A DNA stretch of 64,000 bases. It comes from Methylobacterium oryzihabitans. Lineage in GTDB: Bacteria > Pseudomonadota > Alphaproteobacteria > Rhizobiales > Beijerinckiaceae. Position 1 is the first letter of the stretch. Every line of letters starts with the position of its first letter. The stretch is taken from contig NZ_SACP01000001.1 of the NCBI RefSeq assembly GCF_004004555.2, positions 186,001 through 250,000 of the forward strand, read 5' to 3'. The notes under the pieces were generated by a model. That model was not told the DNA's origin. It was given only the letters and a program-made list of their open reading frames with translations, and searched no databases. Below, in pieces: positions 38,701-48,165 of the stretch. A program made the position numbers and the translations under genes.

Positions 38701-41439
38701 TCACCCCGTCGCCCCGAACCCGACCGCCGTGCAGTTGATCGACAGGAGCAGGGCCGACTTCAGCGCCTCGCGGCGGGCCGGATCCTCCTCGCGGCGGAAG
38801 CGGCGCAGCAGTTCGACCTGCTCGCGGCTCACCTGATCGATCACCGGCAGCCGCTTTTGGAGCCGGGCGCGGTATTGGGGGAAGCGTTCCGCCACCGTGG
38901 CGTCGCCGCTGACCCGGCACACCATCGCGCAGGTGAGGTGGTACTCGGCCTCGATCATGGGAAAGATCGCGTCGCGGACCCCGGCGTCCTCGACCAGCCC
39001 GGCGAAGTCGCGGGCGATGGCGAGATCGACGGTGAGCAGCGTCTTCTCGACCTCGTCGAGGATGAGCCGAAGCAGGCACGACTCCGCGAACATCCGCCGC
39101 AGCAGCGCCTCGCCGGCCTCGCCCCGCACCTCGAGAAAACTCTGGAGCGCGCTGCCGACGCCGTACCAGCCGGTGATGACGTGGCGGTTCTGCGCCCAGG
39201 CGAACACCCACGGGATCGCCCGCAGGTCGGCGAGGCTGCGGGCGCCGAAGCGCCGGGCCGGGCGCGAGCCGATGTTGAGCAGCGCGATCTCGTCGAGCGG
39301 GCTCGCGGCGCCGAAATAGGTCACGAGGTCCGGGTGCGCGATCAGCTTGACGTAGGCCGCCCGCGAGGCGCCCGACAGGGCTTCGAGCGCGTCGTCGAAG
39401 TCCGGCCGCGGCTCCCGGTCCCGCTCCGAGGTCAGCGCGTGGGCGAGCACCGAGGATGCCAGGAGTTCCATCTGGTAGGCGGCGGTGCCGCGGTTGGCGT
39501 ACTTGAACGACACCACCTCGCCCTGCTCGGTGGTGCGGAACCGGCCGCGGATCGAGCCCGGCGGCTGGGCCGCGATCGCCCGCGCGGTCGGGGCGCCGCC
39601 GCGGCTGACCGAGCCGCCGCGGCCGTGGAAGAACGCGATCGGCACGCCGGCCGCCTCGCCGACTGCGGTCAGCCGGGCCTGAGCCTTCGCCAGCTCCCAG
39701 TTCGCCGCGACGTAGCCGCCGTCCTTGTTCGAGTCGGAATACCCGATCATCACCTCCTGGACCCCGCCCTGCCAGCGGGTCGAGCGGCGCACCACCGGCA
39801 CGGCGAGCAATTCGCGCATGATCGCCGGGGCGGCGCGCAGGTCGTCGATGGTCTCGAACAGCGGCACCACCGGCAGCGGGCAGATCTCGACCCCGGCGGC
39901 GTCGAGGAACAGCCCGGCTTCCTTCGCCAGCAGGTAGACGCCGAGGATGTCGGCGACCGAGTGGGTCATCGACAGCACGAAGGCGCCGAACGCCTCGCGG
40001 TCGAGGTCCTGGCGCATCGCCCCGACGAGGGCGAAGGTCTCCAGCGTCTCGCGCGCCTCGTCGGGCAGCGCCTGGAACGAGCGGGCGCCCTCCCGCGGCC
40101 GGGCCAGTTCGGCGTCGAGCCAGGCGCGCCAGACCGGCGAATCGACGTCGGGCGCCGGCGCGTCGTCGCCGTGGCCGAGCGCCCACAGCGCCTGGAGCGC
40201 CCGGGTGGTGCGGGTGGTGTTCTCGCGGATGTCGAGGCGCACGGTCGAGAAGCGGAAGATCTCGACCATCCGCCGCACCGGCCGCACGAGGTCGGTGGCG
40301 AGCGACGGGCAGCGCGCCGCGGCGAGCCCCTGCTCCAGCACCCGCAGGTCCGTGATGAGGCTGTCGGCGTCGGAATAGTCCGGCGCACCGGTGATGGCGT
40401 CGCCCTCGTTGCGGGCGATCGTCGCCTCCAGCCGGCGCTGGATGCAGGTGAGGAACTGGCGGTAGGGCTCGCCGGGATTGCGCCGGGCGATGCCGCGGGG
40501 ATCGCCGCTCACTGCGAGCCGCTGTTCCAGCTCGGCCCGGAAGGTCTCGGGCACCCGCAGCGAGCGCTCGGTGATCGACAGGGTGCGGCCGAGCGCCGTG
40601 ACGCCGTCGCGGTAGCGGCGCAGGCTGGCGAGCGCGTTGCGGCGCAGGGTGGCGCGGGTGACGGCGGCGGTGACGAACGGGTTGCCGTCGCGGTCGCCGC
40701 CGATCCACGAGCCGAACTGGAAGAAGGCCGGCACCTCGAAGGTCTCGTCGGGATAATGCGCCCGCAGGCTCTCCTCCAGGGAGACCAGCACCTCCGGCAG
40801 CATCTCGAACAGCGTCTCGTCGAAGAAGTGCAGCCCCCAGGCGACCTCCTGCTCGACGCTCGGCTTCTCGAGGTGGAGTTCGCCGGTCATCCAGACCAGC
40901 TCGATCTGGTCGCGCAGGTCGGCCATCAGGGCGGTGCGCTCGCGCTCGGTCCAGCGCGGCAGTTCGAGTTCGCGCAGCAGCAGGTAGATCCGGCGGAATT
41001 TTTCCAGCACCGTGACGCGCTTGGCCTCGGTCGGGTGCGCCGTCAGGGTCGGGCGGATGCGCAGGGTCTTGAGCAGGGCGTGGATCTCGCCGGCCGGGAT
41101 GCGGCGGCGCACCGCCTCGGCGAGCACGGCGCTGAACGAGCCGGTGAGGGCGTCGCGGCCCTGCCCGCGCTCGATCTGCCGGCGCCGGCGCATGGCGGTG
41201 TTCTGCTCGGCGATGGAGATGAGCTGGAACCAGATCCCCTGGACCTGGAGGGCGCGGGCCATCAGCTCGGGCGACATGCCCGAGATGTTGGCCCGTCCGT
41301 GCAGCACCGCCTCCAGTTCCGGCTCGTGGCGCCGGCACACGTCGAGGAGCGAGACGAACAGGATGTCGGTGGCCTCCCGCGAGGAGGTGCCGGTGATGAC
41401 CGGCGGCGCGAAGGCGAGGTCGAGCGCGGGCATCTGCAT
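38701..41439 (-). CDS. ppc: Phosphoenolpyruvate carboxylase
   Basis: The 912-residue enzyme carboxylates PEP to oxaloacetate and supplies half of the carbon assimilated in the serine cycle. Catalytic His135 lies in LTAHPTEAKR. Other conserved blocks are SWIGGDRDGNPFV, VMIGYSDSNKDGGYV, AFFHGRGGSVSRGG and FAWAQNRHVITGWYG. The C-terminus ends GFGATG, whereas the RNTG ending is typical of many PEP carboxylases. It sits between two palindromic repeats in a same-strand serine-cycle cluster. Confidence 0.95.
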   Translation of the reverse strand: MQMPALDLAFAPPVITGTSSREATDILFVSLLDVCRRHEPELEAVLHGRANISGMSPELMARALQVQGIWFQLISIAEQNTAMRRRRQIERGQGRDALTGSFSAVLAEAVRRRIPAGEIHALLKTLRIRPTLTAHPTEAKRVTVLEKFRRIYLLLRELELPRWTERERTALMADLRDQIELVWMTGELHLEKPSVEQEVAWGLHFFDETLFEMLPEVLVSLEESLRAHYPDETFEVPAFFQFGSWIGGDRDGNPFVTAAVTRATLRRNALASLRRYRDGVTALGRTLSITERSLRVPETFRAELEQRLAVSGDPRGIARRNPGEPYRQFLTCIQRRLEATIARNEGDAITGAPDYSDADSLITDLRVLEQGLAAARCPSLATDLVRPVRRMVEIFRFSTVRLDIRENTTRTTRALQALWALGHGDDAPAPDVDSPVWRAWLDAELARPREGARSFQALPDEARETLETFALVGAMRQDLDREAFGAFVLSMTHSVADILGVYLLAKEAGLFLDAAGVEICPLPVVPLFETIDDLRAAPAIMRELLAVPVVRRSTRWQGGVQEVMIGYSDSNKDGGYVAANWELAKAQARLTAVGEAAGVPIAFFHGRGGSVSRGGAPTARAIAAQPPGSIRGRFRTTEQGEVVSFKYANRGTAAYQMELLASSVLAHALTSERDREPRPDFDDALEALSGASRAAYVKLIAHPDLVTYFGAASPLDEIALLNIGSRPARRFGARSLADLRAIPWVFAWAQNRHVITGWYGVGSALQSFLEVRGEAGEALLRRMFAESCLLRLILDEVEKTLLTVDLAIARDFAGLVEDAGVRDAIFPMIEAEYHLTCAMVCRVSGDATVAERFPQYRARLQKRLPVIDQVSREQVELLRRFRREEDPARREALKSALLLSINCTAVGFGATG

Positions 41440-41488
41440 GGTCGGGATTCCCGTGTGGCGGGATGCATGGAACGCCGGGGGCGGCGTG

Positions 41489-41798
41489 ACCCTCCCCCCT
41501 CAGCGCAGGGCTGTCCGGGGAAGGGAGCGCGCGGGATTTCTCCTCTCCCCGCGGGCGGGGAGAGGACTGCGGACCCCTTGTCGGGTCCGCAGTGAGCGCA
41601 GGCGCAAGCCGGAGCGAGGGTGAGGGGGTGGTGCCGGAGGAGTCTCTTCCGGAAACACCCCCTCACCCTCGCGGCGATCCTGACGGATCGCGCTTGCTGC
41701 ATCTCCTGAACGGAGACGCAGCCCTCTCCCCGCCCGCGGGGAGAGGGGAAACCCGCGCTATTCATCTCCCCGGACAACCCTGCGCAGTGGGGGGAGGA
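41489..41798. repeat. ~310-bp nested palindromic repeat between ppc and mtkB (copy R2)
   Basis: It has the same architecture as the copy at 38.4 kb. The outer arms start ACCCTCCCCCCT at 41489 and return at 41798. The middle arms (41542-41565 and 41723-41746) are a perfect 24-base inverted repeat built on CCTCTCCCCGC. The inner arms (41614-41630 and 41656-41672) pair GCGAGGGTGAGGGGGTG with its exact complement. The gap 41440-41817 contains no gene. Confidence 0.9.
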
Positions 41799-41817
41799 TT
41801 TGACTGCGACGGCAGCG

Positions 41818-42717
41818 TCACGCCGCCTTGCGGCGGGTCGCCATCACCTCGGCCATGGTGGTGCCGAACTCGCCCGGGCTCGGCGCCACGGTGAGGCCGT
41901 AGGAGCGCATGATCTCCGCCTTCTCGGCGGCGCTGTCGCCGGCGGCCGAGATGATCGCGCCGGCATGTCCCATCCGGCGGCCCTTCGGGGCGGTGAGGCC
42001 GGCGACGAAGCCGACCACCGGCTTCGACATGTTGTCCCGGATCCAGGCCGCGGCCTCGGCCTCCTGCGGGCCGCCGATCTCGCCGATCATCAGCACCGCG
42101 TCGGTGTCCGGGTCGGCCTCGAACAGCGCGAGGTGGTCGAGGAACGACGAGCCGTTGATCGGGTCGCCGCCGATGCCGACCGAGGTCGAGATGCCCAGCC
42201 CCACCGCCTTCATCTGCGAGGCGGCCTCGTAGCCGAGCGTGCCGGAGCGCGAGATCACCCCGATATTGCCCTTGAGGTAGATGTGGCCGGGCATGATGCC
42301 GAGCATCGATTGGCCCGGCGAGATGATGCCGGCGCAGTTCGGGCCGACCACCATCGAGCGGCGCTCCTTGGGGTAGCGCTTGAGGTAGCGCTTGACCCGC
42401 ATCATGTCCTGGGCCGGGATGCCGTCGGTGATCGAGCAGATCAGCCGGATGCCGGCGTCGGCTGCCTCCATGATCGCGTCGGCGGCGAAGGGCGGCGCCA
42501 CGAAGGTGATGCTGGTGGTGGCGCCGGTCTCCCGCACCGCGTCCTTCACGGTGTTGAAGACCGGGATGCCGAGATGGCTGCGCCCGCCCTTGCCCGGCGT
42601 GACGCCGCCGACGACCTTGGAACCGTATTCCAGCATCTCCTTGGCGTGAAAGCTGCCCTTGTCGCCGGTGATGCCCTGGACCAGGATCGGGGTCGTCTCG
42701 TCGATCAGGATGCTCAT
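41818..42717 (-). CDS. mtkB: Malate-CoA ligase (malate thiokinase), alpha subunit
   Basis: The 299-residue subunit resembles succinyl-CoA synthetase alpha. It has the CoA-binding start LVQGITGDKGSFHAKEML, the GGVTPGKGGRSHLGIPVF block and the phosphohistidine loop as MGHAGAIISAAGDSA (His251). With MtkA it forms malyl-CoA from malate, CoA and ATP. The neighbours (ppc, mclA, mtkA) identify it as the malate rather than the succinate enzyme. It starts 11 bases after the mtkA stop. Confidence 0.94.
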   Translation of the reverse strand: MSILIDETTPILVQGITGDKGSFHAKEMLEYGSKVVGGVTPGKGGRSHLGIPVFNTVKDAVRETGATTSITFVAPPFAADAIMEAADAGIRLICSITDGIPAQDMMRVKRYLKRYPKERRSMVVGPNCAGIISPGQSMLGIMPGHIYLKGNIGVISRSGTLGYEAASQMKAVGLGISTSVGIGGDPINGSSFLDHLALFEADPDTDAVLMIGEIGGPQEAEAAAWIRDNMSKPVVGFVAGLTAPKGRRMGHAGAIISAAGDSAAEKAEIMRSYGLTVAPSPGEFGTTMAEVMATRRKAA

Positions 42718-42728
42718 GGCGTCGCTCC

Positions 42729-43907
42729 TCAGTGGGTCGTGCGCGCGGCTTCCACCGCGCGGACCGCCTTCTCGGCGGCCTCGGTCAGGGTGTCGGCGGT
42801 GATGAGGTCGAGACCGCTCTTCTCCAGGATCGCCTTGCCGGCCTCGACGTTGGTGCCGGCGAGCCGGACCACCAGCGGCACGCCGATCTTCACCTCCTGC
42901 GCCGCCTGGACGACGCCCTGGGCGATCCAGTCGCAGCGGTTGATGCCCGCGAAGATGTTGACGAGGATCGCCTTCACGTTCGGGTCGGACAGGACCAGCC
43001 GGAACGCGGTGGCGACGCGCTGGGGCGAGGCGCCGCCGCCGACGTCCAGAAAGTTCGCCGGCTCGCCGCCGGCATGCTTGATCATGTCCATCGTCGCCAT
43101 GGCGAGGCCGGCGCCGTTGACGATGCAGCCGATCTCGCCGTCGAGGCCGATGTAGTTGAGGTTGTGCTCGGCGGCCTGGGCCTCGCGCGGGTCGCTCTGC
43201 GACGGGTCGTGCATGTCGGCGATGGCGCGACGCCGGAACAGCGCGTTGTCGTCGAACGACATCTTGGCGTCGAGCGCCAGCACCCGGTCGTCCTTGGTGA
43301 CGACGAGGGGGTTGATTTCCAGCATCGTCGCGTCGCAGTCGCGAAACGCCCGGTAGGCGCTCATGATCGTCTTCACGGCGCCGCCGACCTGCTTGATGTC
43401 GAGGCCGAGCTGGAACGCGAGTTCGCGCGCCTCGAACTGCTGCAGGCCGACCGCCGGCTCGACCACGACCTGAAGCAGCGCCTCCGGCTCGGTGGCGGCG
43501 ATCTCCTCGATGTCCATGCCGCCGCGCTGGCTGGCGATGACCCGCACCCGCTCGGCCTTCCGATCGAGGACGAAGCCGAGATACAGCTCGCGGTCGAACG
43601 GGTCGGCGGTCTCGATGTAGACCCGCTGCACCGGCTTGCCCTCGGGGCCCGTCTGGTGGGTGACGAGGCGGCGACCGAGCAGGTCCTTGGCCGCGTCGCG
43701 GACCTCGTTGTAGGTCTTGCACAGCCGGATCCCGCCGGCCTTGCCGCGGGCGCCGGCATGGATCTGGGCCTTCACCGCCCAGTGCCAGCCGCCGAGTTCG
43801 GTCGCGGCGTAGACCGCCTGATCCGGGCTGAACGCCACCGCGCCCTTCGGGATCGGCACGCCGAAGCTCGCGAGCAGTTCCTTGGCCTGGTACTCGTGGA
43901 CGTCCAT
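42729..43907 (-). CDS. mtkA: Malate-CoA ligase (malate thiokinase), beta subunit
   Basis: The 392-residue subunit has the ATP-grasp layout of succinyl-CoA synthetase beta: [18 protein letters not shown] at the N-terminus, [39 protein letters not shown] (metal ligands) and the C-terminal [17 protein letters not shown]. It provides the nucleotide and acid sites for malyl-CoA synthesis. ATG 43907 matches the conserved family start and follows GGAGG. The 437-base gap upstream holds a long-inverted-repeat element, so mtkA may not be fully cotranscribed with fchA. Confidence 0.94.
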   Translation of the reverse strand: MDVHEYQAKELLASFGVPIPKGAVAFSPDQAVYAATELGGWHWAVKAQIHAGARGKAGGIRLCKTYNEVRDAAKDLLGRRLVTHQTGPEGKPVQRVYIETADPFDRELYLGFVLDRKAERVRVIASQRGGMDIEEIAATEPEALLQVVVEPAVGLQQFEARELAFQLGLDIKQVGGAVKTIMSAYRAFRDCDATMLEINPLVVTKDDRVLALDAKMSFDDNALFRRRAIADMHDPSQSDPREAQAAEHNLNYIGLDGEIGCIVNGAGLAMATMDMIKHAGGEPANFLDVGGGASPQRVATAFRLVLSDPNVKAILVNIFAGINRCDWIAQGVVQAAQEVKIGVPLVVRLAGTNVEAGKAILEKSGLDLITADTLTEAAEKAVRAVEAARTTH

Positions 43908-44011
43908 GGATGCCTCCTCGTGTGATTGGCCGATCGTTCGCCCCACGATGCGGGAGTCGGTGTCGACCGGGACTTGTTCGATGCCGTTTCGAGGGTGTCG
44001 TCGGGTCGGCA

Positions 44012-44183
44012 CCCCTTTCCCGGACGACTGAAACGCAGTGGAAGGAGATCCGGGATCCAGCACAATAAGTCGCGAAGCGTCCCTATCGAACAACAGTGCC
44101 GGCAGACTGAGCCGCTTCTCGGCGCTTCTTTCGCTGGATCCCGGATCTCCTTCCGCTGACGCTTCAGTCGTCCGGGAAAAGGG
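44012..44183 (-). repeat. ~172-bp long-inverted-repeat element, copy 2 (between mtkA and fchA)
   Basis: Left arm 44012-44060 and right arm 44133-44182 are near-complementary over about 50 bases: GCTGGATCCCGGATCTCCTT appears in the right arm and its complement in the left. The ~72-base centre contains ATAAGTCGCGAAGCGTCCC. Read on the minus strand the whole element aligns with the element at 27.9 kb. No coding frame fits it; a MITE-like or REP-like element is likely. The rest of the gap 43908-44344 holds nothing else I recognise. Confidence 0.82.
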
Positions 44184-44344
44184 CGGAGATCCTTTCGCGG
44201 ACGGGGTTGCCCACTCGCGCTGCTGCCCCTAGCCGACCGGGCAAAGCTTCCCCGTTCCCGGGGCGCAGAGCGTCCCGGGTCGATTGTCGGTACAGTCCGG
44301 ATCGGGTGGCGGACAGTGAAAGACCTGTCCGCCCCGTCCCGAAC

Positions 44345-44983
44345 TCAGACCAGCTTGTTCTTCACGACCGCGTAGGTCGTCTCGTTGAGATCGCCCGCAC
44401 CGGCGAGCAGATCCTCGAGTTCGTCGAGGCGCGACTGCGCGAAGGCGCGGTCCTCGATCGCCTTGGCGTTCACGTAGACGTTGAGGGCGGCGCTGCGCAG
44501 GCCGGCATGGGCCGACAGCACGGCGACGCCGGCATCGCTGATGACGTTGAGGTTGCCCTTGTCGGCGACGATCTCGGCGAGGTCGATCACCGCCCGGCAG
44601 GCCCGGCAGCAGGCGAGCGGCACGTCGGTCGCCTGCCGGAGCGCCACCTGGATCGCGGCGGCGCGGGCCGTCTTCTCGTCGTCGGTGCCCTTCGGCAGGC
44701 CGTAGGCGCCCATCACCGCGTCGAAGGCGGCGACGTCCTCGGCGATCATCCCGGTGAGCGCCGCCCGTAGGTCCTCGGCCCGGGCCAGGACCTGCCGCAG
44801 CTCGTCCTCGACCGCGGCGTACTTCTTCTTGCCGATGGTGAGGTTGCACACCATCGAGACGAGGGCCGCCCCCATGGCGCCGGAGATCGCCGCCGCGCCG
44901 CCGCCGCCGGGCGTCGGCTGGGCGCTGGCGAGGCCGTCGAGGAAGTGTCCGATGGTTTCCATCGGCGTCGTGTCGGTCGTCAT
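44345..44983 (-). CDS. fchA: Methenyl-tetrahydrofolate cyclohydrolase
   Basis: The 212-residue enzyme hydrolyses methenyl-H4F to formyl-H4F. It belongs to the formiminotransferase-cyclodeaminase family, not the FolD family. Features are SAQPTPGGGGAAAISGAMG, VCNLTIGKKKY, DVPLACCRACRAVIDLAE and GVAVLSAHAGLRSAALNVYVN, typical of the methylotroph Fch protein. Its start overlaps the mtdA stop by one base (TGATG), so the two C1-folate enzymes are translationally coupled. Confidence 0.94.
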   Translation of the reverse strand: MTTDTTPMETIGHFLDGLASAQPTPGGGGAAAISGAMGAALVSMVCNLTIGKKKYAAVEDELRQVLARAEDLRAALTGMIAEDVAAFDAVMGAYGLPKGTDDEKTARAAAIQVALRQATDVPLACCRACRAVIDLAEIVADKGNLNVISDAGVAVLSAHAGLRSAALNVYVNAKAIEDRAFAQSRLDELEDLLAGAGDLNETTYAVVKNKLV

Positions 44984-45843
44984 CACGCCATCTCTTTCGC
45001 GAGCGCGTAGATCTCCTCGGCGTCGAGGACCGACTCGGTGCTCTCGAACAGCCGGGCGACGCAGGCGCGGTGCAGCTTGAGCTTCAGACCGCCGATGCCG
45101 AGCGCCCCGAACACCCGCTTGCCGTGACGCTCCTTGCCCTTGTCGGTCGCCTCGATGCCGCCGAAGCCGAGCGGCGGCTGGGCGTTGTAGTCGGCGAGGA
45201 AACGCAGGGCCGGCTCGTCGCGCCACTGCGCCTCGGGCAGCAGTTCGAGCCCGATCGCCCCGGCCGCGAACGCGACGTCGGCGCCCTTCACCGCGGCGGC
45301 GCGGGACTCCGCATCCGGCGTCTCCCGGGCCTCGACGGCGACGCCGAAGCGCGTCTCGATCGCCCGGGCGGCCTCCTCGGCCTTGGCCCGGGAGCGGCCG
45401 GTGAGCACGACGCTGGCGCCCTCGCGGGCGAGCAGCGCCGCCGAGCGCATCCCGACCGGGCCGGTGCCGGCGAGCACCACGGCGCGGCTGCCCTTGAGCG
45501 AGCCGGCGGCCTTGGCGACCAGCGCGACGCCCGCCGCCGCGGTGGTGTTGGAGCCGTTGGAATCGAGCATCGAGGAGACGCGGAACGGCCCGAAGAACCG
45601 CTTCTGCACCGCCGCGAACACCGCCTCGCCGGCCGCCATGTTGCCGCCGCCGACGAAGATCGCCGTCGATTTCTTCTCGGAGCCGCCGCGGGTGTAGATC
45701 GTGCCGTCGACCAGCGCGCCGACGCTCTCGGGCGTCACGTTGCCGTAGCCGGCGATGTTGTCGGCGCCGCCGTCGTAGCCGACGACCGTGTCGAACACGC
45801 TCGGGACCGGGTCGGTGTCGAACAGGAAAAGCAGTTTTTTCAT
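44983..45843 (-). CDS. mtdA: NADP-dependent methylene-H4F/methylene-H4MPT dehydrogenase
   Basis: The 286-residue enzyme oxidises methylene-tetrahydrofolate (and the methanopterin analogue) with NADP+. It starts MKKLLFLFDTDPVPSVFDTV and has DGTIYTRGG, IFVGGGNMAAGE, the Rossmann motif VLAGTGPVGMRSAALL and LADYNAQPPLGFGGIEATDKG. These match MtdA of methylotrophs, which is distinct from MtdB and FolD. It is 64 bases downstream of hprA and overlaps fchA. Confidence 0.95.
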   Translation of the reverse strand: MKKLLFLFDTDPVPSVFDTVVGYDGGADNIAGYGNVTPESVGALVDGTIYTRGGSEKKSTAIFVGGGNMAAGEAVFAAVQKRFFGPFRVSSMLDSNGSNTTAAAGVALVAKAAGSLKGSRAVVLAGTGPVGMRSAALLAREGASVVLTGRSRAKAEEAARAIETRFGVAVEARETPDAESRAAAVKGADVAFAAGAIGLELLPEAQWRDEPALRFLADYNAQPPLGFGGIEATDKGKERHGKRVFGALGIGGLKLKLHRACVARLFESTESVLDAEEIYALAKEMA

Positions 45844-45907
45844 GGCATCCTCTGCCTGCCGGGGCCCAGGGCGGGACCGCCCGGCCTCTGTCTCGCACGG
45901 CGGCCGG

Positions 45908-46846
45908 CTACTCGACCACGTTGACGGGTTGGCCGGCGACGAAGGCCTCGATGTTGTCGACCACCTGATCGGCCAGGATCTGCATCGCCTCCTTGCTCGC
46001 CCAGGCGACGTGCGGGGTGACGATGAGGTTCGGCAGGTCGAGGTCGAGCAGCACGTTGCCCTCGACCGGCGGCTCGGTGGTGAGCACGTCGAACCCCGCC
46101 CCGCCGATGGTGCCGCTCTGGAGCGCCTCGGCGAGCGCCGCCTCGTCGACGAGGCCGCCGCGGGCGGTGTTGATGAGGATCGCGTCGCGCTTCATCCTGG
46201 CGAGCTCGGCCCGCCCGATCATGTTGCGGGTCTCCGGCGTCAGCGGCGCGTGCAGGGTGATGACGTCGCTCTCGCGCAGGATGGTGTCGAGATCGACCAG
46301 TCCGTCCTGGGGAAACACGTCGTAGGCCAGCACCTTCATGCCGAGCGCCTCGCCGCGCTTCGCGATCGACTTGCCGAGCGCCCCGTAGCCGACGATGCCG
46401 AGCGTCGAGCCGGCGATGTCGCGGATCGGGTAGTCGAAGTAGCAGAACTGCCGCGACCGGTTCCAATCGCCGCGCCGGGTCGAGTTCGCGTAGGGGACGA
46501 TCGCCCGCCGCAGGGCGAAGATCAGCCCGACCACGTGCTCGGGCACGGTGTTGAAGGCGTAGTTGCGGATGTTGACGACGGTGATGCCCTGTTCCTTCGC
46601 CGCCGCCTTGTCGACGATGTCGGTGCCGGTGGCCGCGACCGCGATCAGCTTCAGCTTCGGCAGTTGCCGCAGGGTCTCGGCCCGCATCGGCACCTTGTTG
46701 ACGACGGCGATGTCGGCGTCCTTCAGGCGCTCGACGATCTCGCCCGGCGCGGTCACGTCGTATTCCCGGTACTCGTGCGGGAAGCCGGGCGCCCTCAAGC
46801 GGGCGTCCAGCGTTTCTCGGTCGAGGAAGACGATACGATGCGACAT
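45908..46846 (-). CDS. hprA: Hydroxypyruvate reductase (NADH-dependent)
   Basis: The 312-residue enzyme reduces hydroxypyruvate to D-glycerate in the serine cycle. It is a D-2-hydroxyacid dehydrogenase with TLGIVGYGALGKSIAKRGEALG (NAD-binding glycine motif), the catalytic Arg in INTARGGLVDE, the Glu in FDVLTTEPP and the His in VTPHVAWASKEA. Length matches the methylotroph enzyme. It follows sgaA after 98 bases and precedes mtdA. Confidence 0.94.
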   Translation of the reverse strand: MSHRIVFLDRETLDARLRAPGFPHEYREYDVTAPGEIVERLKDADIAVVNKVPMRAETLRQLPKLKLIAVAATGTDIVDKAAAKEQGITVVNIRNYAFNTVPEHVVGLIFALRRAIVPYANSTRRGDWNRSRQFCYFDYPIRDIAGSTLGIVGYGALGKSIAKRGEALGMKVLAYDVFPQDGLVDLDTILRESDVITLHAPLTPETRNMIGRAELARMKRDAILINTARGGLVDEAALAEALQSGTIGGAGFDVLTTEPPVEGNVLLDLDLPNLIVTPHVAWASKEAMQILADQVVDNIEAFVAGQPVNVVE

Positions 46847-46944
46847 CGGTTCTGGCTCCGGCCGGGCCGACGACGGCCCGTTCGCGACAGCATCAGGTTG
46901 CGGGCCACGGGTCCAGAGCGGATCCGCGGCCCGTCCCCGCCTCA

Positions 46945-48165
46945 TCAGGCCGCCGCGCGCTGTTCGGCCGTCTGCGTCGCGCCGCGGAAGTGGGTCTGCG
47001 CCGCCGCGACGCCGCTGCCCGGCTGGACCTGGATGCCGGCGTCGCACATCGCCATCTCGGCCCCGGCCAGCGCCCCGAGCAGCATCAGCTCGTTGAGGTC
47101 GCCGAGATGGCCGATGCGGAAGAGCTTGCCGGCGACCTTCGACAGGCCGGCGCCGAGCGCCATGTTGTAGCGGCGATAGGCGATGTCGATCACCTCGGCG
47201 CCGTTGATGCCCTCCGGCACCATGATGGCGCTCACCGTGTCCGAGTTCCACTTCGGGTCCTGGGCGCACAGGGTCAGGCCCCAGGCCTTCACCGCCGCCC
47301 GAGTGCCGTCGGCGAGGAAGCGGTGGCGGGCGAAGACCTGCTCCAGCCCCTCCTCGAACAGGCACCGCATCGATTCGCGCAGGCCGTAGAGCAGCGGCAG
47401 CGCCGGCGTGTAGGGGAAGTAGCCGGTGGCGTTGGCCTTGGCCTGGTCGGCGAAATCGAAGTAGCAGCGCCGGCACTCGGCGGTCTTGGCGGCGGCGAGC
47501 GCCCGCGGGCTGACGCAGACGATGCCGAGGCCGGCCGGCAGCATCAGGCCCTTCTGCGAGCCGGTGATGGCGCAGTCGACGCCCCATTCGGAGGCCCGGA
47601 AGTCGATGCTGCCGATCGACGACACGCCGTCGACGTAGAGCATCGCCGGGTGGCCGGCGGCGTCGATCGCCCGGCGCACGGCGCCGACGTCGCTGGTGAC
47701 GCCGGTGGCGGTCTCGTTGTGGACGACCAGCACCGCCTTGATCCGGTGCTCGCGGTCGGCGCGCAGGGCCTCCTCGATCCGGTCGGGATCGGCGCCGCGG
47801 CCCCATTCCTCGTCCTGGACCTCGACGTCGAGCCCGACCCGCTGGGCGAGGTCGATCCACAGGGTGCTGAACTGGCCGAAGCGCGAGGCCAGGACCTTGT
47901 CGCCGGGCGACAGGGTGTTGGTCAGCGCCGCCTCCCAGGCGCCGGTGCCGCTCGACGGGAAGATGAAGACCTGTCCGTCGCGGGACTTGAAGACCTTCTT
48001 CAGGTCCTCGAACAGCGGCAGGGTCAGTTCGGGGAAGGACGACGAGCGGTGGTCCTCCATCGGCACCACCATCGCGCGCTGGACCCGGTCCGGCACGTTG
48101 GTCGGGCCCGGCACGAAGAGGAAGTTGCGGCCCGGCCGACGCGATCCTGCCCAGGGAGCTGCCAT
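46945..48165 (-). CDS. sgaA: Serine-glyoxylate aminotransferase
   Basis: The 406-residue PLP enzyme transaminates serine with glyoxylate, giving hydroxypyruvate and glycine. It is a class V aminotransferase: GRNFLFVPGPTNVPDRVQRA, FPSSGTGAWEAALTNTL, YVDGVSSIGSIDFR, and PLP-lysine Lys205 in GSQKGLMLPAGLGI. It is the first gene of the serine-cycle cluster; the 461-base region upstream carries direct repeats and dyads and likely the main promoter. GGAGG lies before the ATG. Confidence 0.95.
   Translation of the reverse strand: MAAPWAGSRRPGRNFLFVPGPTNVPDRVQRAMVVPMEDHRSSSFPELTLPLFEDLKKVFKSRDGQVFIFPSSGTGAWEAALTNTLSPGDKVLASRFGQFSTLWIDLAQRVGLDVEVQDEEWGRGADPDRIEEALRADREHRIKAVLVVHNETATGVTSDVGAVRRAIDAAGHPAMLYVDGVSSIGSIDFRASEWGVDCAITGSQKGLMLPAGLGIVCVSPRALAAAKTAECRRCYFDFADQAKANATGYFPYTPALPLLYGLRESMRCLFEEGLEQVFARHRFLADGTRAAVKAWGLTLCAQDPKWNSDTVSAIMVPEGINGAEVIDIAYRRYNMALGAGLSKVAGKLFRIGHLGDLNELMLLGALAGAEMAMCDAGIQVQPGSGVAAAQTHFRGATQTAEQRAAA

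Noticed and set aside
42717..42729. mtkAB as succinyl-CoA synthetase (sucCD)
   Set aside because: The subunits look alike, but location between fchA and ppc/mclA in serine-cycle order favours malate thiokinase.
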